Of a stretch of 64,000 bases of DNA, positions 30,036-39,119 are shown one piece after another. Origin of the DNA: Cellvibrio sp. PSBB023. GTDB lineage: Bacteria; Pseudomonadota; Gammaproteobacteria; Pseudomonadales; Cellvibrionaceae. The notes under the pieces were generated by a model that was not told the origin of the DNA, did no database searches, and saw only the letters and a program-made list of their open reading frames with translations. The stretch covers positions 2,644,001 through 2,708,000 of the forward strand of contig NZ_CP019799.1 of assembly GCF_002007605.1 (NCBI RefSeq), written 5' to 3'. A program made the position numbers and the translations under genes. Each line of letters starts with the position of its first letter. The first letter of the stretch is position 1.

Positions 30036-30617
30036 ATGGCTATTCAATCCTTTATCAACAAAGCAACACTGCTGAATAAAAATTCTATTTTCACTGCCCT
30101 GATCATAGTGGTTGCGATTTTAATTCTGGTGCGCATTGCACCCGTAACCGTGGACCCAGTGGTGAAGCTGGTCATCAGCAAAAACCGCGTGAGCATTGGC
30201 AATATTTATCAACCACGGGATATAGAATTTACCCGCGAAGTCATGGTTGACCGCTTGAACCTACTTGAAAAAAGCCGGTTCAGTCACCCCAAGCTCGGCA
30301 ACATCGCCACTTATAGCGATGATTTTTTCGTAGACGTAAACCACACCATCACCATTAAACAAGCAGACACCTATCGCTTTTTGATGGGCAGTGATGACGG
30401 TTTCTCCCTGCGCATCGACGGCAAATTAATTTGCGAACATCTGAGCGACCGCCCGTACAGCGTACAGGTCTGTATGACGCACTTAAGTGAAGGCCAACAT
30501 CAAGTCTCCATGAGCTACTTCCAAGGCTTCGGCAACTCCGGCTTCACCGTGCAATACGCCCGCGGCGATGAAAAACCCAACTGGTTCGGCGACGACTCCA
30601 AGAGCGTGAAGTTTTAA
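30036..30617 (+). CDS. Membrane-anchored PA14-like domain protein
   Basis: A 193-residue protein with one N-terminal TM helix (about 17-36, SIFTALIIVVAILILVRIAP) and an extracytoplasmic part resembling a PA14 fold: ADTYRFLMGSDDGFSLRIDGKLI, LSEGQHQVSMSYFQGFGNSG. PA14 domains bind carbohydrate. It starts 2 bp after the PMT mannosyltransferase stop, so the two are translationally linked and may work together, for instance in recognising acceptor glycans. A strong terminator follows. Confidence 0.8.
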   Translation: MAIQSFINKATLLNKNSIFTALIIVVAILILVRIAPVTVDPVVKLVISKNRVSIGNIYQPRDIEFTREVMVDRLNLLEKSRFSHPKLGNIATYSDDFFVDVNHTITIKQADTYRFLMGSDDGFSLRIDGKLICEHLSDRPYSVQVCMTHLSEGQHQVSMSYFQGFGNSGFTVQYARGDEKPNWFGDDSKSVKF

Positions 30618-30640
30618 TCACAACGACACCGCCCCATGAA

Positions 30641-30665
30641 AAACGCCCGCACTGCGGGCGTTTTT
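30641..30665 (+). terminator. Rho-independent terminator
   Basis: AAACGCCCGC, loop ACT, GCGGGCGTTT followed by TT. It ends the ThuA/PMT/PA14 cluster and marks the left side of the cassette region. Confidence 0.93.
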
Positions 30666-31059
30666 CATTTAGACCCGAAAGAAAGTCAGTTAAGAAAATC
30701 AGGCAGCGTTATGCTGCGTAATTGACATTCACAAACACGTAGCACTAGCATCGAACAAATAGCCCAACCAGCACATAGCAAATGTAGGGCGCGCCTCGCG
30801 GAGCAGGCCGCCGAAGGACAGGAAAGAGCCCAAAGCGGACAGCAAGCCAAATGAGCGCAGCAACTAATTGAGATTGTTTGTACTGTATAACTCCACAATT
30901 AATTCGGAGTGACAGTTAACCCTTTGATTTAGCACGAACCAAATCGAATGCAGGCTCATCTACTTTTGGAGTTATACAGCACCACACCAAATTAGTTGGA
31001 ATAACGTTCTGCGGGTTATATAGTTGGCGCAATTTAATAAACTGTTAGGGATTAAAAAC
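30666..31059. other. Gene-free stretch at the left edge of the cassette array
   Basis: No convincing gene. It contains a core-site-like GCGTTATGC at 30706-30714, the same nine bases as at the right end of the attC at 35411-35517; a GC-rich stretch at about 30785-30860 that looks like a dispersed repeat; a 13-bp inverted repeat (30883-30895 and 30967-30979); and GGGTTATAT shortly before the first cassette gene. It could be a decayed attI/attC boundary or an ORF-less cassette. Confidence 0.4.
30883..30979. repeat. 13-bp perfect inverted repeat
   Basis: CTGTATAACTCCA at 30883-30895 and TGGAGTTATACAG at 30967-30979 are exact reverse complements 71 bp apart. A smaller inverted pair, ACTCC and GGAGT, lies inside. 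It sits directly left of the first cassette gene. Confidence 0.7.
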
Positions 31060-31827
31060 ATGCTATCACCACACAAATGGGAAATAGGCGTATCTGCTGG
31101 TAGTTATTACCCGAGCCTTACGCAAGATTTTTGGGGTAATGACATCGGTCTTGCATATGACGACGATCATCTAGGTATGCAATTTTATGCTTTCTCTTAC
31201 CATATCGATGAAATTGAAGATCCCGAACATGTGGCCTGCCGGCTATTTAGTCTTAATTTGTTATTGAACGGAGCGCTTAGGGTCGCTTGGAATAAAAATT
31301 TTGCCGTTCCAGTTGAGTTTACGCATTTTGCACTATGTGATGGTGGGGGCCAACATTCTGTACACGCTGCGAATATCGAAAACAATCCCTTTAGTCAAAA
31401 CGCCGACATAGATAAGTACGAGCATGAAGCCACTCCCGCCAGTGGCAGGCTTTCATCACGAATATTCAATCTCTGTAAAAAAGATGAGGTATTACGGTCT
31501 TTAATATTTCAAGTTGGGCTGATTTCACTAAATTCTTCCTTGGAAACGATAATGACATGGGGAACTCTGTACAAGATATACGATAGCGTCAAATATCATT
31601 CGAAGAAAAATAACTACGATTTTTTGAAATTGGGAGATCCCGGTCGGATTAATCAATTCACGGCCGCATGTAATAGCTCGCTACTTCTTGGGGTTTATGC
31701 GCGCCATGGTGATATGGGGTGGGGTCAACCTGCGGCGGCGATTACAGATATTAACGAAGCGACAAGCCTTATACTCGATCTCGCTAATAAATTTTGTTTG
31801 GTGCATATTGGTGCTCAGCATCCCTAA
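31060..31827 (+). CDS. Integron cassette protein 1, unknown function
   Basis: A 255-residue cytosolic protein without recognised family. Its C-terminal half is helical: SLETIMTWGTLYKIYDSVKYH, later FTAACNSSLLLGVYARHG, loosely recalling HEPN/ApeA-type helical domains, but the match is too weak for a call. ATG 31060 is chosen because a TTAGGGA lies upstream; a TTG at 31024 would add 12 residues. The stop codon lies inside the R'' box of the attC that follows, as is common in cassettes. Base composition is more AT-rich than the chromosome on either side. Confidence 0.75.
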   Translation: MLSPHKWEIGVSAGSYYPSLTQDFWGNDIGLAYDDDHLGMQFYAFSYHIDEIEDPEHVACRLFSLNLLLNGALRVAWNKNFAVPVEFTHFALCDGGGQHSVHAANIENNPFSQNADIDKYEHEATPASGRLSSRIFNLCKKDEVLRSLIFQVGLISLNSSLETIMTWGTLYKIYDSVKYHSKKNNYDFLKLGDPGRINQFTAACNSSLLLGVYARHGDMGWGQPAAAITDINEATSLILDLANKFCLVHIGAQHP

Positions 31828-31941
31828 CAAAAAGCTGCACGCGGAAATATTTTACTACGCTCGCTTTTGTGTATTTCGCTGCGCTACATTTTCACACAAA
31901 AGCGCTCTCCGTAAAATATTCCGGTGAGCTTGGCGTTATGT
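31822..31941 (+). repeat. attC site 1 (integron cassette recombination site)
   Basis: CCCTAAC (31822-31828) as R'' and GCGTTATGT ending at 31941 as R'. Between them are paired arms: AGCTGCACGCGG with CCGGTGAGCT, AATATTTTAC with GTAAAATATT, and CGCTTTTGTGT with ACACAAAAGCG. The imperfect palindrome of 120 bp with conserved ends and variable middle is the attC layout. Confidence 0.8.
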
Positions 31942-31951
31942 GAATATTGAA

Positions 31952-32266
31952 ATGAGCATTCCAAAGAAAGGAAGTAGAAAAATTATAGTGGGCGAAAATG
32001 AGTTTTTGTGGCTCATCAGGTCAAAACCCACATATTCGCAGGACTGTTTAGGTGCAGAAATGACTGCGGTCGTTGAACTGGTGGAATTGAACGGCTCTAT
32101 CTTGCGAATTACTTTTCCATTTTCACGTCCAGACACGTCTCTTAAATTAAAGTCTGGTAGCGTAACTCCGAGCATGGTTGAGCAAAGCATTAAAAATGCT
32201 ATTTCTCAAGGCTGGAACCCTAAGGCTTCTAACAGTGTTTTTGAATATAGGCATACAAGTACATAA
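31952..32266 (+). CDS. Integron cassette protein 2, small unknown
   Basis: A protein of about 104 residues (ATG 31952; GTG 31940 would add four and overlap the attC R' box). No signal peptide or TM. It has beta-rich strands (AVVELVELNGSILRITFPFS) and a C-terminal VTPSMVEQSIKNAISQGWNP pattern seen in small hypothetical proteins of bacterial accessory regions. Function unknown. It lies between attC 1 and attC 2, and its stop codon falls in the R'' box of attC 2, so it is a complete single-gene cassette. Confidence 0.7.
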   Translation: MSIPKKGSRKIIVGENEFLWLIRSKPTYSQDCLGAEMTAVVELVELNGSILRITFPFSRPDTSLKLKSGSVTPSMVEQSIKNAISQGWNPKASNSVFEYRHTST

Positions 32267-32400
32267 CAAGCGGTTGCAACGCCGCTACAGCGCTTCGCGC
32301 TTACGCTCGACAGTTTGCAAGCAGCGCATTTAGCGAATCGCTACGCGAAGTTTATCGTAAATGCGCCGCTTACAAACTGCGGTTGAACCGAACGTTACAT
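32261..32400 (+). repeat. attC site 2
   Basis: ACATAAC (32261-32267) as R'' and AACGTTACAT (to 32400) as R'. Paired inner arms include GCGGTTG with CAACCGC-type ends, AGTTTGCAAGC with GCTTACAAACT, and GCGCATTTA with TAAATGCGC. Length 140 bp, longer than attC 1. Confidence 0.75.
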
Positions 32401-32406
32401 TTGAAT

Positions 32407-32808
32407 ATGAAAAATCACATAATCGCAAGCATCATGGTGCTTTTATCTTTAAGGTGCTATTCATCAGAATGGATAGCAGTTGGCCAGCAACCTGACCTGC
32501 CAAATGCTGGTCAGCTTGAAAGCCAACTTTGGAAGTATTTAGAGAACAACAGCAAAACTGAATTCCAGCCTAGGGAAATATACAGGTATCAGTACAAATT
32601 TATTGGTGAGTCTTTAATTCTGATTAATGCACTATGCATTCAGTCACCTGAAGTTGAAGCTGAGCTTGGCACTTATCCGGGGCCAACCACAGAAGAACTA
32701 AAAAAACAGTTATATCAAGTGCAGGACGGTGGGAGCTGCTTTTTTAACATTAAATACAATCTTAAAAGCGAACGCTTTCATTCTCTCTATGTAAACGGTA
32801 GTGCGTAA
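32407..32808 (+). CDS. Integron cassette protein 3, exported unknown
   Basis: A 133-residue protein starting MKNHIIASIMVLLSLRCYSS, a signal peptide cleaved after about residue 20. The mature part has three Cys, of which two (ALCIQS and GSCFFN) could form a disulfide, and a hydrophilic middle. No family recognised. The ATG at 32407 begins the signal peptide, 7 bp after attC 2; a start 24 bp upstream would lie in the attC. It ends next to attC 3. Confidence 0.7.
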   Translation: MKNHIIASIMVLLSLRCYSSEWIAVGQQPDLPNAGQLESQLWKYLENNSKTEFQPREIYRYQYKFIGESLILINALCIQSPEVEAELGTYPGPTTEELKKQLYQVQDGGSCFFNIKYNLKSERFHSLYVNGSA

Positions 32809-32810
32809 AA

Positions 32811-32925
32811 ATGTAACAAAGCAATCAAACGGATGGATTTTTAAGTTGCTCTTTTGCCATTCCGCTTCGCTCCATTTTATGGCAAAAGAGCAACTTAAAA
32901 ACCACCGTTTATCGCGGCGTTAACT
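32811..32925 (+). repeat. attC site 3
   Basis: GTAACAAAGC near 32813 as R'' and GCGTTAACT (to 32925) as R'. A long paired stem: AAGTTGCTCTTTTGCCAT with ATGGCAAAAGAGCAACTT, 18 bp perfect. It is closely similar to the attC at 35411-35517, as usual for sites within one chromosomal integron. Confidence 0.88.
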
Positions 32926-32944
32926 CCACTTAGAAATATAGCGC

Positions 32945-34225
32945 ATGGTAAAAATTAAAGTAAATGACCCATGCCCATGTGGTAGTGGTAGAAAATACAA
33001 GAAATGCTGTAAATATAAAGATGTTATCTGGGAGCAAGATGATACCGGTGATTATTACCAAGTAATTCCAATAAAAGGAAAACTTGAAGAATTGGTCGAG
33101 CAATTGGATGATGAAATATATAAGCATTTTGAACGCGAGCGGCTACCAGACGACCCGTTAATGCCTCATACGTTAATGTTTAGTGATAAGGATCACGAAA
33201 GAAAAATGATTGAGATAATGGAGAAAGTAGGCACTAATCCTGCTTTTATTTATGCGTACAAGCGGACTGGCATTCTTCTTACTGATGGAATGGTAGAGAA
33301 GGCCACTGGCTCTCTTGTCGACGAATGGGATAACGCCGTCGCTGAGTACTATGCTTTTGGTGGCGACCCAGAGAGAGAAAGTGAAGATAGGCAGTTCGAA
33401 TCAAAGCTGAGCCTTCTTATTGATGACATTGATTCGCTCATATATTTATTCGGTATCTGCATCAAAAAGTATTTCAACGAGGACTTCTCTGATGACTCCG
33501 CGCCGGATGGTGCAGAAATATTGTCCCCAGTAGCGTATATGGGATTAAATCTCGCAAAGTCTCAGAGAACACTTAGATCGATCAAGTATCTGATTGTTGA
33601 AGACTATAACGAAGATGCACTTAAACTTGTTCGTGGCATATATGAAAATTATCTTCATATTATTCTCGTCAAAAACAAACCAGATAGTGTTGTTTCTCTT
33701 GTAGATGCAAAGTACGGTATTCGAGATGGAACTTTTAAGTATCTAGAAAAAAATGGTAAAGAAGATAGGCGTAAAGTGGTTCGCTGTTCCACTGGAGATA
33801 TTTATCCGTCGAATATTTCAGGATATAAAATGGCGGAGTCAAGTAATCGAGATTTTGATATAGATTTCTACGACCTCTTTTATCAAAGAGTATCTGATGT
33901 TGTTCATCCAAGTGTTTTTAATATTAGGGATTATGTTCGAGACGATAAACTTAGTCCACTGGATTCTGACTGGAAAGAGGAGGCAGTAATATACTCCGTC
34001 TTTGTTGGGTGTTTGATTAGCTTTGAAATTATGGATATTAAGCATCTTCCCGCTTCGTTGCAAGGAGACTGTGCGGCAGTAGCTCGAAGGTTGCTAGCTC
34101 ATCTAATTGAAACGCTCGAATTTTTAAGGATGTGGAGCGATAGAATCGGAATTGAGCATCCAGAGTTAAAATTAGTTTGCAAGCGATCTAATGAAATCCT
34201 TTCAAATATAGGTGTAAAGAGTTAA
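32945..34225 (+). CDS. Cassette protein 4: SEC-C zinc motif plus DUF5677-like domain
   Basis: A 426-residue cytosolic protein. Residues 8-22, DPCPCGSGRKYKKCC, are a SEC-C metal-binding motif (CxC...CC). The C-terminal part (about 200-400) has LRSIKYLIVEDYNEDALKL then RGIYENYLHIILV and YQRVSDVVHPS, which resembles DUF5677, an alpha-helical domain of unknown activity. At 1281 bp it is a large cassette. It may be a defence or stress protein, but nothing in it proves this. The stop codon TAA lies inside the R'' box of attC 4, which is interrupted by the IS. Confidence 0.82.
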   Translation: MVKIKVNDPCPCGSGRKYKKCCKYKDVIWEQDDTGDYYQVIPIKGKLEELVEQLDDEIYKHFERERLPDDPLMPHTLMFSDKDHERKMIEIMEKVGTNPAFIYAYKRTGILLTDGMVEKATGSLVDEWDNAVAEYYAFGGDPERESEDRQFESKLSLLIDDIDSLIYLFGICIKKYFNEDFSDDSAPDGAEILSPVAYMGLNLAKSQRTLRSIKYLIVEDYNEDALKLVRGIYENYLHIILVKNKPDSVVSLVDAKYGIRDGTFKYLEKNGKEDRRKVVRCSTGDIYPSNISGYKMAESSNRDFDIDFYDLFYQRVSDVVHPSVFNIRDYVRDDKLSPLDSDWKEEAVIYSVFVGCLISFEIMDIKHLPASLQGDCAAVARRLLAHLIETLEFLRMWSDRIGIEHPELKLVCKRSNEILSNIGVKS

Positions 34226-34229
34226 CAAG
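34220..34229 (+). other. attC site 4, left fragment (R'' side)
   Basis: AGTTAACAAG directly at the end of the 32945-34225 gene is the R'' end of an attC whose remainder is found 1.2 kb further on, at 35411-35517. The insertion sequence between them split the site. Confidence 0.7.
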
Positions 34230-34265
34230 CGACTGTGGTAAAAAATCAATACCTACGACGCAAAT

Positions 34266-35400
<1,135 letters not shown>

Positions 35401-35410
35401 ATCAATCATA

Positions 35411-35517
35411 CAAGCAATCAAACGGATGGCTTTTAAGTTGCTCTTTTGCCATTCTGCTCCACCCCATCTTATGGCAAAAGAGCAACTTAAAAATCACCGC
35501 TTATCGGGGCGTTATGC
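35411..35517 (+). repeat. attC site 4, main part
   Basis: CAAGCAATCAAACGGATGG at its left, the paired stem AAGTTGCTCTTTTGCCAT with ATGGCAAAAGAGCAACTT, and GGCGTTATGC (to 35517) as R'. Nearly the same as attC 3, differing mainly in the loop. Its R'' end lies at 34220-34229 across the IS. Confidence 0.88.
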
Positions 35518-35569
35518 AATGAGAAAAGCCTATAGCAATGTATGAAACCAGTTTAAAAAGGTTTGAGAT

Positions 35570-36667
35570 ATGTATGGACAAGTAGAGAAACCGAAAAAGA
35601 ATAAAGGTCAATCAGTAGCAAATGCGATTTCTCAAAATCATAGGGGCAATGAGTCTACTTTTCAATTTGTAGATAATAGACCAGAAGCTGTTGCGCAAAG
35701 AAAGCTTCAGGAGATGGCAAATAATAGTCCGAAAGCCAAACAAATGAGTCAATTAAAGGTCTCGACTGACAACTATTCAGCACAACAGCAGCCAATCCAA
35801 AAGAAAGATTTGACCATTCAGAAAATGGATGAATCAGATGAGAAAAAACCCGGTGTATATATTGCCCCAAAAGGTAGAAAATTAAGTCCAGAGGAAGAAA
35901 AGAAGGCTCTTTTAATTGATTCAGATATAAGTTATCAACTCTATAAATTTTTAGAAAAAGAAAATTTTAATAATCTTACTTTCACAAATGAAGGAACTAA
36001 AAGTGATTACATTACGGTTCTTTTAAACACATCCATCTTCCTTGATGACGGGAAGGAACATCCGATAAGAATGAATATTCATCGCTACAACACTAAGGAA
36101 CCTGTGCTTGGCAGTATTTGGGTGAGTTATGTCAAACATAAAAAAAGTGACCTGAATGCACAAACCAACCCAAAATCATATTCTTTACTTAAAGCATGGA
36201 AATTTCAACAAAGTAAAGATACCCAAAAAGATACGGAAGCTCACCGGCCTGAATTAGAAACCACTGATAACGCAATCGATGATTCCACAATTGAAGCCCC
36301 AAATTTAAAAGAAACAAAATTATTTGCGGAAGAAATTGAAGTGGAGAGGTTTTTTGATATTAATGTGGAAGCAGAAAAGACAACAAATCAAATAGAAAAA
36401 ATATTAGAATTAATTAAAAAATTATATGAGCATGCAGGGACAATAGGCAATAAAGCTTTAAAGCTCGAAATAGAACGTCAGGGGGAAATCATTGAATCGA
36501 ATAGTCAGTCGATTACCAAGGCATTTCAAAGTAGTAATGATGAAAAATTCAAAACTATAGTAATAAAAAACGCGATTACGACGTTTAGTGAGCAAATTGA
36601 TGACTTGAAATATCTTGATAGCATTAAAGACAAATATTACGATAACATATCGAAACCTCATTGGTAG
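35570..36667 (+). CDS. Cassette protein 5: DUF4157/eCIS-cargo-like leader with unknown C-terminal region
   Basis: A 365-residue hydrophilic protein. Residues about 15-65 carry the leader found ahead of DUF4157 domains in contractile-injection-system-associated proteins: QSVANAISQNHRGNESTFQF, VDNRPEAVAQRKLQEMANNS, then a Q-rich stretch with DNYSAQQQPIQKK. The DUF4157 peptidase-like domain itself is absent; instead there is a beta-rich middle (about 115-200) and a helical, charged C-terminus (about 250-365) of unknown function. No signal peptide. It follows attC 4 by 52 bp. It may be an injected effector, but no injection-system genes are in the window. Confidence 0.72.
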   Translation: MYGQVEKPKKNKGQSVANAISQNHRGNESTFQFVDNRPEAVAQRKLQEMANNSPKAKQMSQLKVSTDNYSAQQQPIQKKDLTIQKMDESDEKKPGVYIAPKGRKLSPEEEKKALLIDSDISYQLYKFLEKENFNNLTFTNEGTKSDYITVLLNTSIFLDDGKEHPIRMNIHRYNTKEPVLGSIWVSYVKHKKSDLNAQTNPKSYSLLKAWKFQQSKDTQKDTEAHRPELETTDNAIDDSTIEAPNLKETKLFAEEIEVERFFDINVEAEKTTNQIEKILELIKKLYEHAGTIGNKALKLEIERQGEIIESNSQSITKAFQSSNDEKFKTIVIKNAITTFSEQIDDLKYLDSIKDKYYDNISKPHW

Positions 36668-36883
36668 AGATAGCTAGTAATAAGGGCAAGCAATCAAAAA
36701 AGTCCATGACAAAACCTAAAAACCATTGTAAACGGCTTTTAGACCAATTGTTACTAATTGAAATGTACATAAAAAAATACATCGAACACTGAAAAGCGCG
36801 CCGCTGATTTTGACGTTGAAGCTGTAGCCGCGACCAATCGATTGTTTTTCAGTAAAATAACGTATTCCCACAGGAGCGCGCTT

Positions 36884-37135
36884 ATGCCAAAGTTTATTCC
36901 TTACAATCACGATCAAAATTCCATGGTGGCGATTAATTTTCGCGATCAATTACAATCTGGCACTTTTGGGCACGCTATGCATTATCTCACTCACGAGAAA
37001 CTTGCCCTATCCATCTTTTATTGCGCCTACCATAATAAAGACAGCTGCAGGTCTGTTTGCAATCCTGCAATTTTATTGAGTGTTGTATTGTTCGCGCGTT
37101 CAAAAGGCATTATGTCCAGTCGTGAAATTGAATGA
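36884..37135 (+). pseudogene. IS1182-type transposase, N-terminal remnant
   Basis: The reading frame MPKFIPYNHDQNSMVAINFR, later HAMHYLTHEKLALSIFYCAYHN and LLSVVLFARSKGIMSSREIE, matches the first 80 residues of IS1182-family transposases, then stops; the DDE catalytic domain is missing. Downstream codons (CCMDYIALLGHDW) still look like family sequence for a short distance. CAGGAG precedes the ATG. It is a degraded insertion in the cassette array, probably what removed most of the attC after cassette 5. Confidence 0.75.
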
Positions 37136-37327
37136 TGTTGCATGGATTATATTGCATTACTTGGGCATGATTGGTTGAAAATCAGAAAGTAGTTAGGCAA
37201 AGTGAGCCAATAAATTATTAATCAATTGGCTGTAGGTAAATTCAGTAGTTATTGGGGTTTTCTATAGCTTAGTTATAGCAAATCCGTAGCAACAACCTTA
37301 GTTAAATATCATTAAATTAGGAGTCGT

Positions 37328-37688
37328 ATGCGAAAAATAATTTTTTTTAATGGCAGCAATATTGGGCGCTGAAAACAGCTGGGCAGGACAATGGGTTAGT
37401 TTAAATCCAGCTGATATAGTCTCGATACAAATTACACAATCCACCAACTCAGCTGCTCAAACAGAGGGGCTATATATAGCACTAAAAAATCCGATCATTG
37501 GTGAGGCTGCATCATATTGCGCGAGGAAAGATTTTGTTGTTATCACCGACGCTAAACTAATAGACAGAGCATTCTCCGCCTATTTATTTGCGGCTGCCAG
37601 TCAGAAAACTATCCAGTTTTATCTTGACGGTGCAGGGAAGTGTGCCTACAACGGTCCAATTGCAACAATTTTTACATTAAACCCCTAA
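37328..37688 (+). pseudogene. Cassette gene 6, exported protein interrupted by a frameshift in a T8 tract
   Basis: From ATG 37328 the frame runs MRKIIFFNGSNIGR and stops. Removing one T of the T8 run gives MRKIIFLMAAILGAENSWA, a good signal peptide joined to GQWVSLNPADIVSIQITQST and on to the stop at 37688. The mature part (Cys-containing, about 100 residues) is related to the protein at 38722-39051: W-V near the start, TEG-Y, an ITDAKLIDRAFSAYLFAA block and a Gly-Cys near the end. The two resemble small DUF5992-like exported proteins. A real frameshift, a slippage-controlled switch or a sequencing error are all possible. Confidence 0.65.
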
Positions 37689-37703
37689 GCCAACTATAAC
37701 AAG

Positions 37704-38629
37704 CGACCGTGGTAGAAAATCAATACCTACGACGCAAATTTAGTTGGCCTGCTATTCGCAATTATCACACACGATGGCCTTTAAAATCGTTGTCATTTTT
37801 CGCATGCAGGCCGTAAGTGCAACTTTTTGTGCTTACCCTGCTTGACGAACTTCTTGTAAAATTTTTTCATCACAGGATTGCATTGAATCGCGCTCAGTAT
37901 CGCCATATACAGCGCCGTGTGAATTGGTGCACGGCCGCCTTTGATTCGGCGTCGACCTTTCATAATGCCACTGTCACGATTGTATGGCGCAAGCCAACAA
38001 AGCGCTGTTATTTTGCATGGCGATAGCTGACCCAGCTCAAGTAACTCTCCCAACAGCGTAAAGGAACTACATCGCCGACGCCCGGTACCGAGTTCAGAAT
38101 TTCATACGTGCGCTGCCATTCCGTGACTTCACTAACTGCTTTGGTGAGCAGCTTATTGATGCTTTCAATCTCTTTATCGAGCACTTTAAGCAAACGTTTA
38201 TGGGTTGCTGTAAGAATCGAAGTCGCTTTGTGCTGACGATTCAACTCCCGGGATCCGCATCTTATTAAGTTGGCGCTTGCGTGAGAGTAATTCACGAATC
38301 CCTTCCGGGGTACTGCAAATAGACATCGAGTTCGAAAATGCAGGCATCCAATGTGATTTTTCCGATATCGATTCCTACATTTCTTTCACTGCGATCAATG
38401 TGTGCGGCGGTAGTTGTATTCATAACTCAGCCTTGCTACATTCGAGCTCGGAGCCCATTCGACTGCTTGAGTTAAAAGTAGAATCAGTAAGACGCCCACG
38501 CTTGTTAACGGACTCGATGATTCGGTTCCAGCGTTGCACCGGGCTACCTTGCTGAAGATCTATTGCTGCAGGTATGGACTCCACCTTATCGCTTTAAGAA
38601 TGATAAGAAAATTGTCAAAATCAGTCATA
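37704..38629 (-). mobile_element. Second IS110/IS1111-type element, internally deleted
   Basis: About 930 bp, same orientation and family as the copy at 34230-35410. It starts CGACCGTGGTAGAAAATC after ATAACAAG and ends GTCAAAATCAGTCAT before ACAAG. About 250 bp inside the transposase gene are missing: GAGAGTAA is joined directly to TTCACGAATCCC. It also has small frameshifts. It too sits at an attC-like TAACAAG. Confidence 0.82.
37740..38423 (-). pseudogene. IS110 transposase remnant
   Basis: Corresponds to the intact 34266-35204 gene with about 250 bp deleted, which removes the region with the second and third catalytic acidic motifs. There is a one-base loss in the C-terminal part (near 37826), altered bases around 38064, and TAG in place of the final TGG. 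It cannot make a working transposase. Identity to the intact copy in the shared 3' part is about 86 percent by hand count. Confidence 0.85.
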
Positions 38630-38700
38630 CAAGTCGTTGCAGCTCGCACACTTTGTCTGCAGGACAGTTTTTAAGTCGTAGCTTTATGGGTAAGACCAAC
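38630..38700 (+). other. attC-like remnant after the second IS
   Basis: ACAAGTCGTTGCAGC at the IS edge and a pairing CTGCAGGACAG, followed by TTAAGTCGTAGC-TTTATGGG. With ATAACAAG at 37696-37703 it may be the two halves of a diverged attC split by the second IS. A clean R' (GTTRRRY) is not visible. Confidence 0.4.
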
Positions 38701-38721
38701 ACACCAAAAAATGGAGAAAGC

Positions 38722-39051
38722 ATGAAAAAGACGATAATGCTACCAATTCTATTTGCTGCATCATTTAATTGTTTGGCTGCGGAATGGGTAGAAGCCAATC
38801 TTAATCAAATAGAACTCGCAGGGGCTGGTGTAACAGAGGGAGTATATTTTGCAAAAGATACACCATATCAAACCAGCTACACATGCCCAAACAGTCGGTA
38901 TATCTCTGTTAAAGAAACAAAAATGGCTGATAGAACACTTTCATTAGCTTTATATGCAAAAAGCACCTCTTCTAAATTAAGAATTTATATAACTGGTTGC
39001 GATGCTCAGGGCTATTTAAACGGTGTACAAAGCATGCTCGTATCACAATAA
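38722..39051 (+). CDS. Cassette protein 7, small exported (DUF5992-like)
   Basis: A 109-residue protein with a signal peptide, MKKTIMLPILFAASFNCLAA, and a mature domain starting EWVEANLNQIELAG. Two Cys (YTCPNSR and TGCDAQG) may form a disulfide. It is related to the frameshifted cassette at 37328-37688 (TEGVYFAKD vs TEGLYIALK; MADRTLSLALYAKS vs LIDRAFSAYLFAA), so the array carries two diverged members of one exported family. GGAGAAAGC precedes the ATG. Function unknown. Confidence 0.72.
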   Translation: MKKTIMLPILFAASFNCLAAEWVEANLNQIELAGAGVTEGVYFAKDTPYQTSYTCPNSRYISVKETKMADRTLSLALYAKSTSSKLRIYITGCDAQGYLNGVQSMLVSQ

Positions 39052-39119
39052 TAAATAACACCATAATTTTTTAATTGTTTTTTGTATACTTTAGAAAGTA
39101 CATAAAAAAGGAGTTCATC

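Noticed and set aside
30883..30895. LexA-box-like CTG...CA before the first cassette
   Set aside because: Only one half of the CTG-N10-CAG consensus is present; the sequence is part of an inverted repeat instead.
30686..30898. Minus-strand open frame of 70 codons left of the cassette array
   Set aside because: Cys/Ala/Ser-rich translation of a GC-rich repeat-like stretch with no ribosome binding site; treated as non-coding.
36684..36700. attC left end (GCAAGCAATCAAA) after cassette 5
   Set aside because: It matches the left part of attC 3 and 4 over only about 12 bp and has no R' partner; probably a fragment cut by the IS1182-type remnant but not strong enough to list.
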